This document shows positions 5,515 to 6,271 of a DNA stretch of 6,271 bases, one piece after another. The stretch is from Candidatus Aminicenantota bacterium (GTDB taxonomy: Bacteria > Acidobacteriota > Aminicenantia > Aminicenantales > Aminicenantaceae). The position numbers and the translations under genes are program-made. The first letter of the stretch is position 1; every line of letters starts with the position of its first letter. A model generated the notes under the pieces. The model saw only the letters and a program-made list of their open reading frames with translations, did no database searches and had not been told where the DNA came from. The stretch is from NCBI GenBank assembly GCA_030607635.1, contig JAUWJP010000104.1, positions 1-6,271 of the forward strand, given 5' to 3'.

Positions 5515-6222
5515 TTATTTCTCGCGCAACCTTTCAATGTCTACTTTTATTCCACCAACAAAGGAAGAGATGACATTTACAATTAGTGCATTACAGTAAC
5601 CTAAGAAACCAAAAACTATAAATCCAAGCACCCCCCCAAGACCAGCATAGATGATGCCACCAAGCAGGTTTCCCTTGTTCTCCTGAATAAAAATGGGCAG
5701 GGGTTTTACAATTCCAGAAAAATAATTAGTTGCACCAATAAAAGCACCGATGAATATGCCCAAAAGAAGACCTGCAGCGCCCAAGAAGAGAAAAAAAGAA
5801 AAAGGGTTTAAAGAGCGAAGAACGAAGTATGCCCTTTTTTTGTCTTCGAATCCCCATTTATGCCTTTCCTTCCATTTCTCCTCTTTTTTTTCTTTTCTCC
5901 GCGATGGTAATTTTCCCTTTTTCCGAAGATCACCCCCACAGTGAACACAAGTATCTGCTTCTGCACTGTTCGCATACCCACAGTAGCGGCAAATAGCTTT
6001 CTTATCCTTGAACGAAGTGGGATCTGACTCAATCCAGTCTTTTCCTTCAAAATAATACCACTTACTGCTCCGGGCCCCAATCATCCATAATCTTCCTTCA
6101 TCGTCCATAAACCGTAGTTTCTTCAAACCATCTACGAATTTCTGTCGCGAAATTTTTCCCCGCCGAAATTTTCCCTTCAGTTTACCGCATGCTTTGTCTA
6201 TTTTTTTGATTATCTTTTCCAT
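5515..6222 (-). CDS. Zinc-ribbon membrane protein with an N-terminal WMIG-type module, function unknown
   Basis: This 235-residue protein has three parts. Residues about 1-68 form a small module (RRGKISRQKFVDGLKKLRF, then GRLWMIGARSSKWYYFEGKDW). I recall similar modules beside zinc ribbons and membrane segments, notably in Chloroflexota; their function is unknown. Residues 78-95 are a zinc ribbon, Cys78-x2-Cys81 and Cys92-x2-Cys95 (CRYCGYANSAEADTCVHCGG). A highly basic linker (98-130) follows, then a glycine-rich hydrophobic part with one membrane helix at about 141-165 and one or two more at about 186-223. The end is a charged tail. The basic linker suggests that the zinc ribbon is cytoplasmic. 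The start at 6222 is supported by GAGG on the minus strand (bases 6233-6230), 7 bases before the ATG. It converges with hypF, so it is a separate transcription unit. No substrate or partner can be inferred. Confidence 0.85.
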   Translation of the reverse strand: MEKIIKKIDKACGKLKGKFRRGKISRQKFVDGLKKLRFMDDEGRLWMIGARSSKWYYFEGKDWIESDPTSFKDKKAICRYCGYANSAEADTCVHCGGDLRKKGKLPSRRKEKKEEKWKERHKWGFEDKKRAYFVLRSLNPFSFFLFLGAAGLLLGIFIGAFIGATNYFSGIVKPLPIFIQENKGNLLGGIIYAGLGGVLGFIVFGFLGYCNALIVNVISSFVGGIKVDIERLREK

Positions 6223-6229
6223 CCTTTTT

Positions 6230-6233
6230 CCTC
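6230..6233 (-). promoter_or_regulatory. Ribosome binding site of the zinc-ribbon gene
   Basis: On the minus strand the order is GAGG, then seven bases (AAAAAGG), then ATG. GAGG has standard spacing, whereas the AAAGG that touches the ATG is too close to be the main site. The remaining bases to the window edge (6234-6271) show no clear promoter or gene. Confidence 0.5.
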
Positions 6234-6271
6234 GATGAAGGTTTGTTCTGGCAACCAGCCCGATATTTAAG

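Noticed and set aside
5750..5944. 64-codon plus-strand frame and the 90-codon minus frame at 5808-6080
   Set aside because: Both overlap the zinc-ribbon gene, which has a coherent zinc motif, membrane helices and a good ribosome binding site in its own frame.

Overview
The window looks like chromosomal DNA of an uncultured, probably anaerobic bacterium of moderate-to-low GC content. QueH is a bacterial queuosine enzyme, the genes have purine-rich ribosome binding sites, and HypF implies a [NiFe]-hydrogenase. I cannot name the phylum. The two dispersed-repeat types seen here (one starting TGTCATTGCGAG, one containing GTAGGGGCTTGA when read on the minus strand) are, from memory, common in candidate-phylum and environmental genomes. 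That is recall, not a search result.

Layout. Positions 3-917 (+) hold the C-terminal part of an M14 zinc carboxypeptidase whose reading frame is cut by one in-frame TAG at 345-347. Recognisable active-site residues lie on both sides of that codon. A candidate promoter (932-960) precedes a membrane-anchored coiled-coil protein of unknown function (984-2024, +). Next comes queH, encoding epoxyqueuosine reductase (2078-2617, +). A compact 416-bp module (2643-3058) follows: a small AT-rich GIY-YIG nuclease gene (2711-2998, +) bracketed by inverted repeats, with a perfect 21-bp match between its outer ends. The nuclease stop codon lies inside the right repeat. Then comes a complete hypF (3089-5389, +). 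A strong 32-nt hairpin repeat (5431-5462) lies between hypF and a convergent minus-strand gene (5515-6222) for a zinc-ribbon membrane protein. There is no gene-free stretch longer than 300 bases.

How the genes relate. The window is not one pathway. queH (tRNA modification) and hypF (hydrogenase cofactor assembly) are housekeeping or metabolic genes standing alone, and no other que or hyp gene is visible. The carboxypeptidase, the coiled-coil protein and the zinc-ribbon protein have no evident functional link. The best candidate for an under-described system is the repeat-flanked GIY-YIG module, whose layout resembles REP/RAYT elements but with a nuclease in place of the Y1 transposase. The second point of interest is the amber codon in the carboxypeptidase, which may be a fresh nonsense mutation, a sequencing error or a recoded codon.
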